A stretch of DNA of 64,000 nt from Neocallimastix lanati (nom. inval.). Its lineage: Eukaryota; Neocallimastigomycota; Neocallimastigomycetes; Neocallimastigales; Neocallimastigaceae. The translations under genes were made by a program, and so were the position numbers. Of this stretch, positions 1 through 13,327 are shown one piece after another. The notes under the pieces are model-generated. The model was not told where the DNA came from, did no database searches, and was given only the letters and a program-made list of their open reading frames with translations. Every line of letters starts with the position of its first letter. Positions within the stretch are counted from its first letter, which is position 1. The stretch is taken from assembly GCA_016946835.1 (NCBI GenBank), contig JACVTC010000021.1, forward strand, positions 907,501 to 971,500. The letters are read 5' to 3'.

Positions 1-125
1 TTGAATAATAAATAATAAATTTTGAATAATAAATAATAAATTTTGAATAATAAATATGAAATTTTGAATAATAAATATGAAATTTTGAATAATAAATATG
101 AAATTTTGAAAAATAAATATGAAAT
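1..125. repeat. 21-bp tandem repeat, six copies
   Basis: Units of 21 bp beginning TTGAATAATAAAT start at 1, 22, 43, 64, 85 and 106. The first two copies carry an AATAAATT tail and the later ones ATGAAATT, so copies have diverged by blocks. It is simple A/T sequence with no coding potential. Confidence 0.85.
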
Positions 126-2683
126 ATGAAATTATTAAAGATTAAATATGGAATACAGAATAATTAATATTGAATAGAATAATTATTAAATAATAAATAA
201 ACATAAATAAAAATTGTATAAAAATTAATGACATTCTATAATATATATAATTATTCAATATTAATAAAATCATTAAAAAAAAAAAAAAAAAAAAAAAAAA
301 CATTATATAGTATTATAATCATAAATTAATATTAATTATATATTACTTTGTATAAATTTTCAATTTATAATTATTATTTAATTCTTTATTACCCTTGTTA
401 CTATTAGTAATATTAAAATTAAGATAAGAATAATATTATAAATATAATAATTATAATTTAAAATCTATAAAGTTAAATAATTTTGATTTTCTGAACAAAA
501 CTTATTTTTTATTGAAGATGTCATTTTTTTTTTTAACAAATTCAAAAAAAAAAAAAAAAAATAAAAGATAAAATAAGAAAATTATTGATTTAAATATTTT
601 ATAATATAAATCTTTTTTTTTTTTTTTTTTTTTTTTATAAAATTTCCTAGTTCAGTTTATATGATAAATTCTATATCTCAAAGTATTTTTTTTTTATAAT
701 TAAAAAAAAAAGTTTCTTTTTTTTATTTTTAATTTTAATTTCTTTTTTAGATCTATTTCCATATTATATTTTAAATAAAAATAACTGATTAACTATAGTA
801 TTTACAAATAATAATAATAATAATTATAATAATAATAATGATTAATTAAATTATAAAATGGAAAAAAAAATAATTATTTATTTTTAGTAATAATATGATT
901 GCACGATCTTTTACATTTTTTTTATAATTCATAAAATAATGAAAAATTAAAAATAATAAATAGAATTGCCATTAAAAAAAATAAATATTTTCCTTTCCTT
1001 TTTAATTTTAATTTTTTTTTTATTATTATTATTTCAATCGATTTCCAAATTATATTTTAAATATATATATATATAAAGGATAATAATTTTTGTATAAATG
1101 ATCTTTTATAATGTTTATATAAAAAAAAACAATTTATCTAATTATAAAATGAAATATACATTTATATATATATATATTTATAATCATGATATGATGACAT
1201 AATTTTTTATAATTTTTGACATTTATTTTTATTTTTTTTTTATTTTTTTTTTTTTTTTTTTTCGTTTCTCGATGTAACATTTTCATTTCAATTCAATAAA
1301 AAATAAAAAAAAAATTAAAAAAAATTATTTTTTCACGTTCTTTAATATCTTTTTTTAATTAATACTTTTTTGGTTATAATTAAAAATTTATTAAAATTTA
1401 AAAAATATATTTTTACCGATTAATAATATATTGTTAATATATTATAAATTGTAATATTATATTTTATAACATATAATAAAAATACATTTAAATATATGAA
1501 ATTATATAAATTTGACTTTTGATGTTTGCAATATATATATAATATATTCATAGTCATATATTATAAATATTATTTTGAAATATAGTGTAATATATTATTT
1601 AATATAATAAAATTAATTAAATAATTTATTTTTATGTAAATTTTTTTTTATTTGTAAATGATAAAACTTAAAAAAAAAAAAAAAAAAGATTGAAATGAAA
1701 TAATTAAAATAATTATAATTGGAAATCATCATCATCGTCATCAAAGTATTTAAGAAGTTAATAATAATTATTGAAATTATACTGATTGTACAATTAATTA
1801 ATACTACTAATAATAGTGCTTAATAATATTTTTGTTGGTACATAAAATAGGTTTAATCCATCATAATAAATAAGAAAGAAATTTAAAAATTTTAAATATC
1901 CTATGTCAACAGGTCAATATGATATTATTATTATTTATTATATATATAATAAAAAGTTTTTAAAAATAATACTTTTTTTTTTTTTCTTCCTTTGTAATAA
2001 ATTTAATATTAATTTTACTTTATATTTATATACATATAATATTTATAATAAATCTAACTCTAACATAAAATATTCCTTTATTATCACTTGATAATAATAC
2101 TAAAAAAAATTGTTTTTTTTTAAATGTTTTTTTTTTTAAATGTTTTTTTAAATGTTTTTTTTTTTTTTTTTTTTTTTGGTAACTTTAAACTAAAGGTAAC
2201 CGATATTATTATTATGCATAAAAATTTTATTAATAGTATACACGGAAGATATATATAAATATAAATACTAATAATAATTATAAGAATAGACAATTATTAA
2301 TATTTAAGTAGTCAACTAATTTTATTAAATATAGATTACACATAAAATATCATTTCTTGATTATTATTGTTATTATAATTAATATTTTTTTTTTAAATAT
2401 TTTCCTTAGATTTTCTAATAATATAATAGTATCTATACAATATTTAATAAATAAATAGTCCAATTTTTTTTATTTTTATTATTTTATTTTCTTTCTATAT
2501 TTATTACTAATAACTTTAATAATGATGCCTATTTTTTAATATCAATTAAAAATAGAACTATTTTTCGTTTAACCCTATTAATCATATGAAAATTAAAAAA
2601 AAAATTTTTTTATTATAATTATTATTATTATTATTATAATTATTATTATTATTATTATTATTATAATTATTATTATTATTATA

Positions 2684-2714
<31 letters not shown>

Positions 2715-3187
2715 TAATTATTATTATTATTATTATTATTATGGTCATTAATTTTTATTATAAAAAAAAATTTTATTTTTATTATTATTATTATATAGGC
2801 AAAATCTGGTGATAATTAAAATTTTATATCATTTAATATTAATTAAATAATAGCATCCATTCATTCCCATTGAATTACATTTTCAATACAATGGGAAATA
2901 CATATATATAATCTTATTTGATATTAATAATAAAAAATAGAGATTATGACAATAATGTTATCAATTAATAACCAATTATAAATTCATTTTCACATTTTAT
3001 ATATATAAAAAAAATGGGTAAAATATCATCTTATTTTTTCCTTTTAAAATTTAATATGTGTATCTATATATATATATATAATATATATATATATATTTTT
3101 TTTTTTTTTTAGTATTTTATTTAAATAAAAAAAAAAAGGTTAAATTTTATTATAATTAATTGAATAATAAATAATAAATAATAATAA
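126..3187. other. Gene-free A/T-rich intergenic DNA
   Basis: I see no gene on either strand. The sequence is almost pure A/T with poly(A) and poly(T) runs of 10-30 bases (for example 274-300 and 613-637) and an (ATT)n microsatellite around 2609-2745. Short open frames here, such as the one at 1903-2091, are low-complexity Ile/Tyr/Asn/Phe strings. Confidence 0.8.
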
Positions 3188-3400
3188 AAAGAGTATTTAT
3201 TAATAAATAATAAATAATAATAATAAATAATAAATAATAAAAAGAGTATTTATTAATAAATAATAAATAATAAATAATAAAAAGAGTATTTATTAATAAA
3301 TAATAAATAATAAATAATAAAAAGAGTATTTATTAATAAATAATAAATAATAAATAATAAAAAGAGTATTTATTAATAAATAATAAATAATAAATAATTG
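3188..3400. repeat. 40-bp tandem repeat, five copies
   Basis: The block AAAGAGTATTTATTAATAAA followed by TAATAAATAA runs recurs at 3188, 3241, 3281, 3321 and 3361. The last four copies are spaced exactly 40 bp; the first unit is 53 bp. The GAG core is the only non-A/T part of each unit. Confidence 0.85.
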
Positions 3401-4253
3401 AATAATTGAATAACAAATAATTAAATAATAAATAATAAATATTTATTTATCAAATGGATAATAAATTATATCCAATAATAAAAAATATTTAAAGTTTAAT
3501 ATATTTAATTAAAATTTTGTAAAATAATTGAATAATAATAAATAAGAAAAAAATGATAATAAAAATATATATATATATATTTATATATATATTTATTTTA
3601 AATAAAAAATAATAAATAAAAACTTTGAATTTTAAAAAATATATTAATTTATAAAGTATTTTTTTTTTTTCATTAAATTTTCATTATTACTTATTATACA
3701 TACATATAGAAAACTTTGATTTTTAAAACAACTTTACATAAATTCTTTAAATCACAAAAAAAAAAAAAAAAAAAAATAAAAAAATTTTAAAAAAGAAAAA
3801 TAATTACTGGCATAAGTTTATTAACTATAATAATTATATTAATATTTCTATTCAAATTTTTGAAAATTATTGTTGTCATAGTTGATTTTTAAATTCATTA
3901 AAATTATGCATAATTGTTATTTTTTAATAATATTTAAAAAAAAAATGTATATAAATAATAAATGAAAAAAAAAAAAAAGTTTTTAAAAAAACAAGTTATA
4001 TTAAATAATATGTACTTTAAAATTATATATTTATAATATATATGATTAATCAAGAAGAATAAAAATGTAAGAATAAAAAGAAGATAAATACTTTAAAAGA
4101 TATTCTAATAGAAGAAATAAAAGAAATTTATAATAGGTATAATATAAATATTATTCAAAAATATGTCTATATATTTATTATAAATTATATTTTATTAAAT
4201 TATTTTTAATTGCTGATTTGTTTCTTAACTTTAATATAATTTTTAATATTTGA

Positions 4254-4295
<42 letters not shown>

Positions 4296-4875
4296 ATAAA
4301 TAGTACATATTTTTATAAATGAATTTAATTTTATATGTATATATATTTAATATGATTATTATTATTTTTATTACTAATGAAAATTAAAAATTAATTATTC
4401 TTGATTTTAAGTTATTTTAGTAGAAAAATATAATTTTTTAACTTTTTTTTATTAATTTAGAATATGCAAAATTAAAAAAAAAAAAAAAATTAATATGTTG
4501 TTGATTAAATGCTATTATAATATATTTTAAAATAACAATAACCAAAAAATATATATAAAAATAAAATAAATAAAATAAATGAGAATAAATAAAAACAAAA
4601 TAATAAACATTAAATTAATTTTTATTAAAAAAAAAAAAAATTAAAATAAAAAAATATGTTATATTGTTTAATTTAAAACTATAATTAACAGTATATTTTT
4701 ATTTTATTTTTTTTATTAGGTTATATTTTATATTTAAAATTTTATTATTTTATTTTTATTTTCATTTTTTTATTTTTTTTTAGGTTCTGTATACTTTTTT
4801 TTTTATTTTAAATTTTTATTATTATTTATATTATTTTATTTTATTTTTTAAATTTTTTTATTTTATTATTGTTAT

Positions 4876-4918
<43 letters not shown>

Positions 4919-5232
4919 GTTTTATGCATTTTTTTTTTATAAAAACAAGTTTTTTATAAAAAAAAATATTTAATAAAAAAAAAAGCATAATTATTTAATT
5001 AAAGTTGTTTATGAAAACCTTACATATTTATTTAAAAAACAAACATTAAAGTTATTCAATAACAAAAAGTAGTTTGAAATAAACTATTAAAAATGTCAAT
5101 ATTAAAAAGTAAACAATTTTTATGCATTGTTTTATAAAAAAAAAAAAATTAAAAATAAAAATAAAAATAAAATAAAATAAAAAAAAAAAAAAAAAAAAAA
5201 AATTATTGAAATTTCTACGTCAATATCATTTT

Positions 5233-5272
<40 letters not shown>

Positions 5273-5474
5273 TTTTTTTAAATACTTTTACTTTAATCTC
5301 TTTAAATTTATAATTATTTTATTAAAATAAAAAAAAAATAAAATAAAAATGAAAATAAAAAAAAAAATGTATATATATATATTATTAAAAAAAATTATGA
5401 CTATTATATATAATAATGTGAAAATTTATAAATTAATATTTAATTAAATTATATTTATATAAATATGAATCTTT
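3401..5474. other. Gene-free A/T-rich intergenic DNA
   Basis: Nothing coding is visible. It contains long homopolymer runs, including poly(A) near 4261-4294 and poly(T) near 4878-4916. Confidence 0.75.
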
Positions 5475-5500
5475 TTAAGAGTCAGATAAGACTCTTAATC

Positions 5501-5865
5501 TGTTAATAGTCAGAAATTTAGTTTAATTATATCAACTTTATTAATATATTTTATGATAAAGAGTTACTTGCACTTAATTATTCTAAATTAAATGATTTTA
5601 TACTACTACAGTGTAGCTTATACATTAATTATATTATATTTTATTATATTTCATTTTAATATATATATAGAAAATAATTTTTTTTTTTTTTAAAAATGTT
5701 ATTAAATATTTATGCTCTTTTAATAATATATATAATAATTAATTCACATATGAATATATTATTAAATAAATTTTATTTCTATATCATTTGATGATGATAA
5801 TTATGCTATAAGCTAGAATTCAATATAGAAGCTAATACAGTAAACTGTACAAATGAATTTATTTA

Positions 5866-5897
<32 letters not shown>

Positions 5898-5994
5898 CAT
5901 CTCTATGACTTATATTGTATAATTTTTTTTTTTTTTTTTTAAAAAAAAATTTATTGAAAATTTTTTATAGTTAGTGTTTGTTTTCATTTTAACA
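5501..5994 (-). repeat. Possible copia-type LTR remnant with primer-site junction
   Basis: Read on the minus strand, this stretch starts TGTTAAAAT and ends TATTAACA. It is followed at 5500 downward by GATTAAGAGTCT, the same LTR-end plus primer-site junction as in the intact copia element at 28338-28355. The shared junction is 18 bases, long for chance even in A/T-rich DNA. The LTR body does not visibly match the 269-bp LTR of that element, so it would be another family. A 9-bp inverted repeat (5475-5483 with 5490-5498) lies next to it and could explain part of the match. Confidence 0.35.
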
Positions 5995-6644
5995 TATTAT
6001 GAATAGTATATATCATTTTTTAATAAATAACCGTAGTTGTTACTTAAACTTCCATCTTATTTTATTTAATTTTATCTTATCTTGTTTTGTTTTGTTCTAT
6101 TTTATTATTTTATACTATTTCATCATATAATATTTTTAAAAATAAATTATTATAAAGTAATATTTTTTTTTTAATTAAATTTAAAATATATATATATATA
6201 TATTTAAGATTAGCTATTGAACTTAAAATAAAAATATGAACAATTAAGATAATAAAAACAAAAAAAAAAAAAAAAAATTACAAATTCAATCTTTATAAAA
6301 CCTTTATAATATTTAAAAATTTTAATTTCATATACTCAAGTATATTAGTTTAATATATATAATTTTTATTCTTCCAGAAAAATGTTATATATTATTATTG
6401 TACTATAATGTTATTAGTTTAATAGTTTTAAAAAAAAAATAACCAATTTTTTTTTTTTTTAGAATAATTTTATATATATATTATATATTATTATATATTT
6501 TAATTTCTTTGTTGATATAAATGATGTATTATCATTAAAAAAAAATTACATATAATATAGTAATGTATTACATTAATTAATAATTAATCATTAATATGAA
6601 TGTTTTATTTTATCAGAGTATTAAGTATTATATTAAAATTGTTT

Positions 6645-6679
<35 letters not shown>

Positions 6680-7659
6680 AGCTATAAAGGAATTGTGATT
6701 TGTTAATTCTAAAATATTTTGTGTTATATTTCATTAAGTAATAATTATGATATACTTTATTATATTTTTATGTTAAAAAAAAAAAAAAAAAAGATAAATG
6801 TAAAACTACTTCAACCTAAAATATATATATATGTACAATAGAAATAATACTTTAATTATTATTTTGGTGTATTATTAATAAAATTCTGATTATTTATTTA
6901 TTATTTATTTTTTTTTTTTACTACTGCTATTATAAAGTATTTGATTTTTTGATATCATTTTACATTGAATAACAAGAGAAAAGCATTAAAAATTATGATA
7001 AAATAATAAAATATAAAATATTGAATAATTAAAAAAAAAAAAAAAAAATAGTATTAAAATGAAGATAAAATAATTATTTTTTTGTTTATTAAGAACTAAA
7101 AATTTAAAATTGTTGAATTCTTTGTATTAAGTAATGATTAATGATAAAAATGTTGTATTTTCATTATTAAATATACTAAAAATAGTGAAAATAGTATTAA
7201 CAAAAATTTTTTTAAAATTATTTTTTCTTTATATATTAATATACCTTACCAATACCTGATGGTTTATTAAATCATTTTTATGAAGTTTTAAATAAATATT
7301 CTATTTAAAGTTTAATAAATTTAAGTATTTCTAAAATATATATATATATATATAATGTTTCAAAGTCTTTCTTATACTTGGTAATTATATTCTATAATAT
7401 TACCTTAACCAAATTTTATATCAAAACTTTCCATTTTAATAAATAATAAACGACCTACTATTTTAAAATTTCGATTTACATTTTTTTTTTTAAAATAAAA
7501 TAATTTTAAAAAAATAGATAAATATATATACTAATTAGAAATTATAAAAAACTAAAATAATTATATTAAAAATATTATTAATAGTATAAATAATAATTTA
7601 TAATTATATATATTATATATTTGATCTTTTTTTGGCTTCTTTCTCTTAATTTTTTATTT

Positions 7660-7698
<39 letters not shown>

Positions 7699-9224
7699 AA
7701 TTATTAAATCATATACATATAACTTTTGTATAATCAGAATTATTAAAATTTTGCTTAGCAATTTTTTTTAGTTATTCATCTTTTTTTTTTTCTTTTTATC
7801 ATTTTTATAAACTAATATAATTTAACTTAATCTACTTAGCCATTTAATTATTAATAATAGAAATAATAGAAATAACAGATATAAATATATATCATATAAT
7901 AATTTAAATCTAATGTTAATTTTGCTCCATTAAGTAATAATAGTTTTATATTATAATCCAAAGAATAATAATAAAGTTATTTATCCTATCAATAATGACA
8001 TTATAGAGATAAATTAAAATGACGTATTCATTGAATACATTTATTTATTGAAATTTTTAAAATTGATATAATCATTAAATCATTTAATATATATTTATAT
8101 ATAATAGATATTGATTACTTTTCCATTTTTAGATTTAATAACTTTTAAATCTTTAATTCTCAAAAATAAAAATAAACTTATTCGTTTGGAAAAAAAAAAT
8201 TAAAAAATAAAATAAAATAATATAGATATAAATATACCCAATAAGTTTTATTCAATGTTAAAATATATATGTTTCTTTTCTATTCTACTCTCTAATTCAT
8301 TTAGAGGTAATATTAAATAGAATAAAAATAAAAAAAAAAAATTTTTTTTCTTCAATATTACAAAAAAATAGTTGAGTTTTTTTGTTATTCCATTTTCTTC
8401 TTCAATTATTATGAAATGATATGATAAATAATTTATTAAAATGAAATTAAATATATATATAAAAAGCAAATTATTTTTTCTTTAACCTAGTATTTTGAAT
8501 ACATTTAACATTATAAATCGTAGCATAAATACAACATATATATATATATATTTATATTAATATCGGTTAAAATTAAAAGAAAGATTCATCATTATTGACC
8601 ATATATTTTTTTTAATATATATAAAAAAAAAAAAAATTGAACCTATTTCTTTATAATTTTTTTATATTCTTTTCTTTATTCTATTTATTAATTAATATTT
8701 AATAAAAAAAAATATTTTTAATTTTCTTTTTGTTTTTTAACTTTTTAATCAATAATATGAAAATAAAAGGAAAATTCATTAATATTAAATAATATATCCT
8801 TAAAAAAAAAAATAAATAAAATAAAATAAAATAAAATAAAAAAGATGAACATTTAAATACTACCAAATAAAATAAAATAAATAAATACCTATCATCTTAT
8901 TCTAAAATTTTTTATTTAAATATTACATTTATATGACCTTCTTTCTATTTCATTAATATCTGATATTAAATAAAATATAAATATAAAATCTTTTTTTTTT
9001 TTTTTTTTTTTTTTTAATTCAATAAAATTTTTATTATTTTTTTCTTTTTTCTTTATCTCTTAGTTATTAAATAATTCAATATACAATTTATTAAATTAAA
9101 AAAAAAAAAGGATCCTATTATATTATACTAAATAAAATAAACTTATATACGATTTTACTGCAAAAAATTTTTATTTTAATGATAAATATTATAGCTGCTC
9201 ATTTAATATCATAATATTAAAAAT
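5995..9224. other. Gene-free A/T-rich intergenic DNA
   Basis: No supportable gene. (TA)n tracts (for example 6653-6679), poly(T) near 7664-7694 and (AAATA)n near 8815-8840 are present. The open frame at 8248-8469 on the minus strand is low-complexity and unsupported. Confidence 0.75.
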
Positions 9225-9480
9225 AGGCATTATCTTCACATCCTCCTATTTAATAAAGTTTCGTTTTTACACCCCCCTTAATATTATGAGTGAGGTAGGA
9301 TAAGAGTAGCCCATTTTAAATGACATCCTTCAAGATTAGTTTAAAAATAGCTTCTCGTTATGTTATATGAATTATTACACCATTTCCAAACCCATGCATT
9401 AGGTGTCGTGATGAACTAACCCCTCTTTCAGGTATGTAAATAGGTCTATATGTTTATATTCCTATATTTTAATCCCACGG
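9225..9480. other. Less A/T-rich island, unidentified
   Basis: This stretch contains C and G runs (a C6 run near 9272-9277, several ACCCC and GTCGTG words) far above its surroundings. No long open frame is present on either strand and I recognise no protein or RNA. Its base composition resembles a decayed gene or mobile-element fragment. Confidence 0.4.
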
Positions 9481-9860
9481 TCCATTCATTTATTTCTTTT
9501 TTTTCTTCTTTTTTTTCTTCTTTTTCTTCTTCATCTTTTTCTTCTTCATCTTTTTCTTCTTCCTCATTTATTAGTTATTTATAAATGAATTAATTTTTAA
9601 TTCATTAAATTAAAATAAAAGAAAAAAAAATTTTTTTTTTCCTTAAAATGATTAAGAATTTAATTATTCATACTTTAAAATAATAAATATATTTATTGAA
9701 ATTAATATATCATATAATAAAAAGTTTCAAGAAAGTTTTCAGTTGAAATTAAAAATATTTTTTTATTATAGAAAGAAATATTGTGAATAATTTATATCTG
9801 ATATATTTGAAAATTTTAAATAATAAATAATCAATAATTAATTATTAATTAATTAAAATT

Positions 9861-10000
9861 ACTATAACAATAAAAAGGACTTTTATTATAAAAATCACTA
9901 TAACAATAAAAAGGACTTTTATTATAAAAATCACTATAACAATAAAAAGGACTTTTATTATAAAAATCACTATAACAATAAAAAGGACTTTTATTATAAA
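9861..10000. repeat. 36-bp tandem repeat, four copies
   Basis: ACTATAACAATAAAAAGGAC followed by TTTTATTATAAAAATC repeats with starts at 9861, 9897, 9933 and 9969. The copies look identical, implying recent expansion. A (TA)n run follows at about 10034-10065. Confidence 0.9.
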
Positions 10001-10028
10001 ATAACAATATTAATAAAGGATGTATCCA

Positions 10029-10070
<42 letters not shown>

Positions 10071-10302
10071 CAGTATTTATAATAATAAATACTCTATTCA
10101 TAATAATAATTTTAATAGTAATAATAATATAAATAATTATCATCAGTAGTCAACTATGAAAATAATAATTTATATATTTGTATGTCTGATAATAAAATTT
10201 TCATACTAAATTATTCTTAAATTAGATAGAACTTAAAGTATTGAACATAATTATAATTAAGATATTAAATGAATAATTTTTTTTTTTTTTTTTTTTTTTT
10301 TT

Positions 10303-10554
10303 AGACTATCCTTTGTAAGTCTTGATCATATCATCCCAGCCACAACAGACAACTAATATCAGACAAACTTTATAGCGGGTGTATCAGGATACAACAAAGT
10401 GCTCCCATGTCATACCATTTCGGCGTCGACGCTCTCTGTCACGGATTACATAACCACAAGATTTGGAGATGATGGATACGGCAAGCCACAACCACATACA
10501 CTATAACATTATTATTTATTTACTACATTACCTTTCTCCAAATTAGGAAATCTA
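10303..10554. other. G/C-richer island, left half, split by a solo LTR
   Basis: The composition is close to balanced, unlike anything around it. A forward frame is open from 10357 to 10503 and contains the peptide TTRFGDDGYGKPQPHT. A second forward frame is open from 10332 to 10463, so the coding frame is uncertain. I do not recognise the product. The island continues after the solo LTR at 10936. Confidence 0.4.
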
Positions 10555-10935
10555 TGATATAAAACAAATATGTGTAGTAACATATTTGTATATTTAATAA
10601 TAATTATTAAATATTAAATTTATATCTTTTTGATAATAATTATTTTATTTTATTTTATTTCAATATGTATTATTATAATTATAATAATTATAATACTGTA
10701 TTTCATATAAAATTTATATAGTTCTATATATTAGAATATATAATTAATATATTACCTATTTCTTATAAATTAAATTATTTATATTAGAAATAGAGAACTC
10801 TCTTGTAAAATTTTAGGAATTAGAATTATTATTTTAATTGTACGAATTTATAATTTTATTAATAAAATTTACTAAACTACCATTATTTAAAACCCACTGC
10901 TTATAAATTATTGCACATAAAAGTCCCGCATATCA
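10555..10935 (+). repeat. Solo LTR (TGATAT...ATATCA family)
   Basis: This 381-bp LTR begins TGATATAAAAC and ends CCCGCATATCA, with TGATAT/ATATCA terminal inverted repeats. It is flanked on both sides by the 4-bp duplication TCTA (10551-10554 and 10936-10939), which marks a genuine insertion followed by LTR-LTR recombination. A near-identical 385-bp copy sits at 40876-41260. Orientation is assigned by matching that copy; no internal region remains. Confidence 0.85.
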
Positions 10936-11155
10936 TCTATCCTAACACGTGATGAACACGCAGATACATTAACTAATGAGGATTTACAATACGCAGGAAT
11001 CACCCCGCTTCAGGCAATGTATACGTACAACTGAGATGCACGATCATAGTGTAGACGATGACTTGTTCGATTTAAAGTTAGGCTGTCAAATGGATTATAA
11101 TGGGTGGTAAGGTGGAATTGAACTCCGGACTATTGACCTCAGGGTATACGCATTA
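10936..11155. other. G/C-richer island, right half
   Basis: Continuation of the island left of the solo LTR. A forward frame is open from 10936 to 11034 and includes the peptide TNEDLQYAGITPLQAMYTYN before a TGA. The region near 11105-11150 superficially resembles a tRNA T-arm but does not pair. The product is unknown. Confidence 0.4.
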
Positions 11156-11222
11156 AATGAATAAAATATTAAAATAACCATGCTTTTAATTAAAAATACA
11201 ATTAAAGAAATGGTCACATTTT

Positions 11223-11500
11223 AATTATTAAAATTTTCTTTTAATATAATTATAATAATTATTAAGATCTTCTTTTATTATAATTATTATTATTATTATA
11301 ATTATTAAGATCTTCTTTTATTATAATTATTATTATTATTATAATTATTAAAATGATTTTATTATTATTATTATTATTATCATTAAAATCATCTTAAAAT
11401 TATTATTATTATTATTATTATTATTATCATTAAAATCATCTTAAAATTATTATTATTAATATTATTATTATTATTATTATTATTACCAAAATCATTTATT
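11223..11500. repeat. Degenerate tandem repeats of (ATT)n with AAGATCTTC and AAAATCATC spacers
   Basis: Blocks of (ATT)n are separated by recurring spacers: TTAAGATCTTCTTTTATTAT near 11262 and 11307, then CATTAAAATCATCTTAAAAT near 11381 and 11429. This looks like microsatellite expansion with point-mutated islands. Confidence 0.7.
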
Positions 11501-12680
11501 TATTATTCTTACTATTTATTATTCTACATATAGCATTTTTCATACCCAAATATGCAAAATTATAAATATATAACAATATTATTAAATAATTTAATTAAGA
11601 TTTATTTTGAATTATCTTGTATATATTTATTATATTTTTCTATAATTCATACTTATATAGTATAAAAAATGATGTATTTGATTAGTTTATTTGATTTATT
11701 TGATAATAGATATATTTGATAATATACTATAATTAAAAAAAATAAAAAAAAAAAAAAAAAAAAAAAAATGTTTAAAATATGGGTTTTAAAATAAAAAAAA
11801 ATTTTATATACACTTGGACTGTTTAAATTTTAAATTATGATATTATATGAAATAAAAATTATAATTTTTTTTATTTATATAGGTTTTATATAGTTTCATT
11901 TATCATTTAATAATCATTTTTTATATTTAATATATTTTTCTTTGTTTATTACTTACAATAATATTTTTACAATATGTTTAAATAATTATTAATCTTCATA
12001 AATTAATTGAAATGTTAATAATAATAATAATGTATATTATTATTAGATTTCATTTTATTATCATTATTTTTTTTTTTTTATTATTTTATTTTAGTATTTT
12101 TTCAATATTGCTCAACTAACCAAAAGGTAGTTAGAGAAAAGATTTAAAAAAAAAAAAAAAAAATTAAAATTAAAATTAAAAAAATTCCATTTTTGGTGAT
12201 AATTAATAGTGATTTTGAATAATAAAATATAAAAAGAATTAATTAATTAAAAAAAAATAATTTTTTTTTTCTTTATCTTTTCTCTCCACAAAAAATGTTT
12301 AATTTTAATTAATGGGATTTAATATCATAAATGAAAAAGCAAAGTATATGTTATATGTATAATATAAATATAAATATAATAATATTTTATCATTATAATT
12401 ATAAATTAGAGATTGAATTATAATATTCTGAATTAGAGAGAGAGAGAGAAAGATAATTAACAATATAAATATAAAATTATAAATGATATTAAATAATAGT
12501 ATAATTATAAAATCAAAGTAACTTTTTAATAAATTTATATTCAAATAATTAATTTTTAAGAAAAAAAAATATATATATATATATTTTAAATTCAATGCTT
12601 CATATATCTTAAATTATCAATTTATATAAAAAGTTATTTATTTATATGTAAATAAAAGGTAAAGAAAGTTAAATTGCATT
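11501..12680. other. Gene-free A/T-rich intergenic DNA
   Basis: No supportable gene. Poly(A) runs near 11745-11768 and 12147-12162. The minus-strand open frame 12305-12595 is an Ile/Asn/Tyr/Leu string without any family signature. Confidence 0.7.
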
Positions 12681-12795
12681 ATTTTTATTAATTAACAACT
12701 TTTTTTTTTTATTTTTATTAATTAACAACTTTTTTTTTTATTTTTATTAATTAACAACTTTTTTTTTTTATTTTTATTAATTAACAACATTTTTT
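12681..12795. repeat. About 30-bp tandem repeat, four copies
   Basis: ATTTTTATTAATTAACAACT followed by a T run repeats four times at 29-30-bp spacing, with the T run varying in length. Confidence 0.8.
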
Positions 12796-12930
12796 TTTAT
12801 TTTTATATCTTTCTTTCATATTTTTTTTTTTTTTTTGATTCATACTTTTTTCTTGTTTTTCTTTGTATACTTTTTTTTTATCAATTAATTAATTAAAAAA
12901 AAAATTAAATAAAAATAATAATAAAAATAG

Positions 12931-13327
12931 TATTTATTAATAAATAATAAATAATAAATAATAAATAATAAATAATAAATAATAAATAATAAATAATAAA
13001 TAATAAATAATAAATAATAAATAATAAATAATAAATAATAAATAATAAATAATAAATAATAAATAATAAATAATAAATAATAAATAATAAATAATAAATA
13101 ATAAATAATTAAATAATAAATAATAAATAATAAATAATAAATAATAAATAATAAATAATAAATAATAAATAATAAATAATAAATAATAAATAATAAATAA
13201 TAAATAATAAATAATAAATAATAAATAATAAATAATAAATAATAAATAATAAATAATTAAATAATAAATAATAAATAATAAATAATAAATAATAAATAAT
13301 AAATAATAAATAATAAATAATAAATAA
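12931..13327. repeat. Long (AATAAAT)n heptanucleotide satellite
   Basis: About 400 bp of nearly perfect AATAAAT units, interrupted by a few AATTAAAT variants near 13108 and 13254. Its length makes it the largest simple array in the window. It has no coding potential. Confidence 0.9.

Noticed and set aside
1903-2091. Short plus-strand open frame in the A/T-rich left region
   Set aside because: Ile/Tyr/Asn/Phe-only string as expected from random A/T DNA; the same holds for the frames at 8248-8469, 12305-12595, 13757-14174, 23534-23773, 34471-34680 and 59173-59406.
9861-10000. CRISPR-like array of 36-bp units
   Set aside because: Units are contiguous with no variable spacers; it is a plain tandem repeat in a eukaryotic genome.
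11100-11155. tRNA-like GGTGGAATTGAACTCC segment
   Set aside because: The would-be T-arm does not pair and no acceptor or anticodon arm can be formed on either strand.
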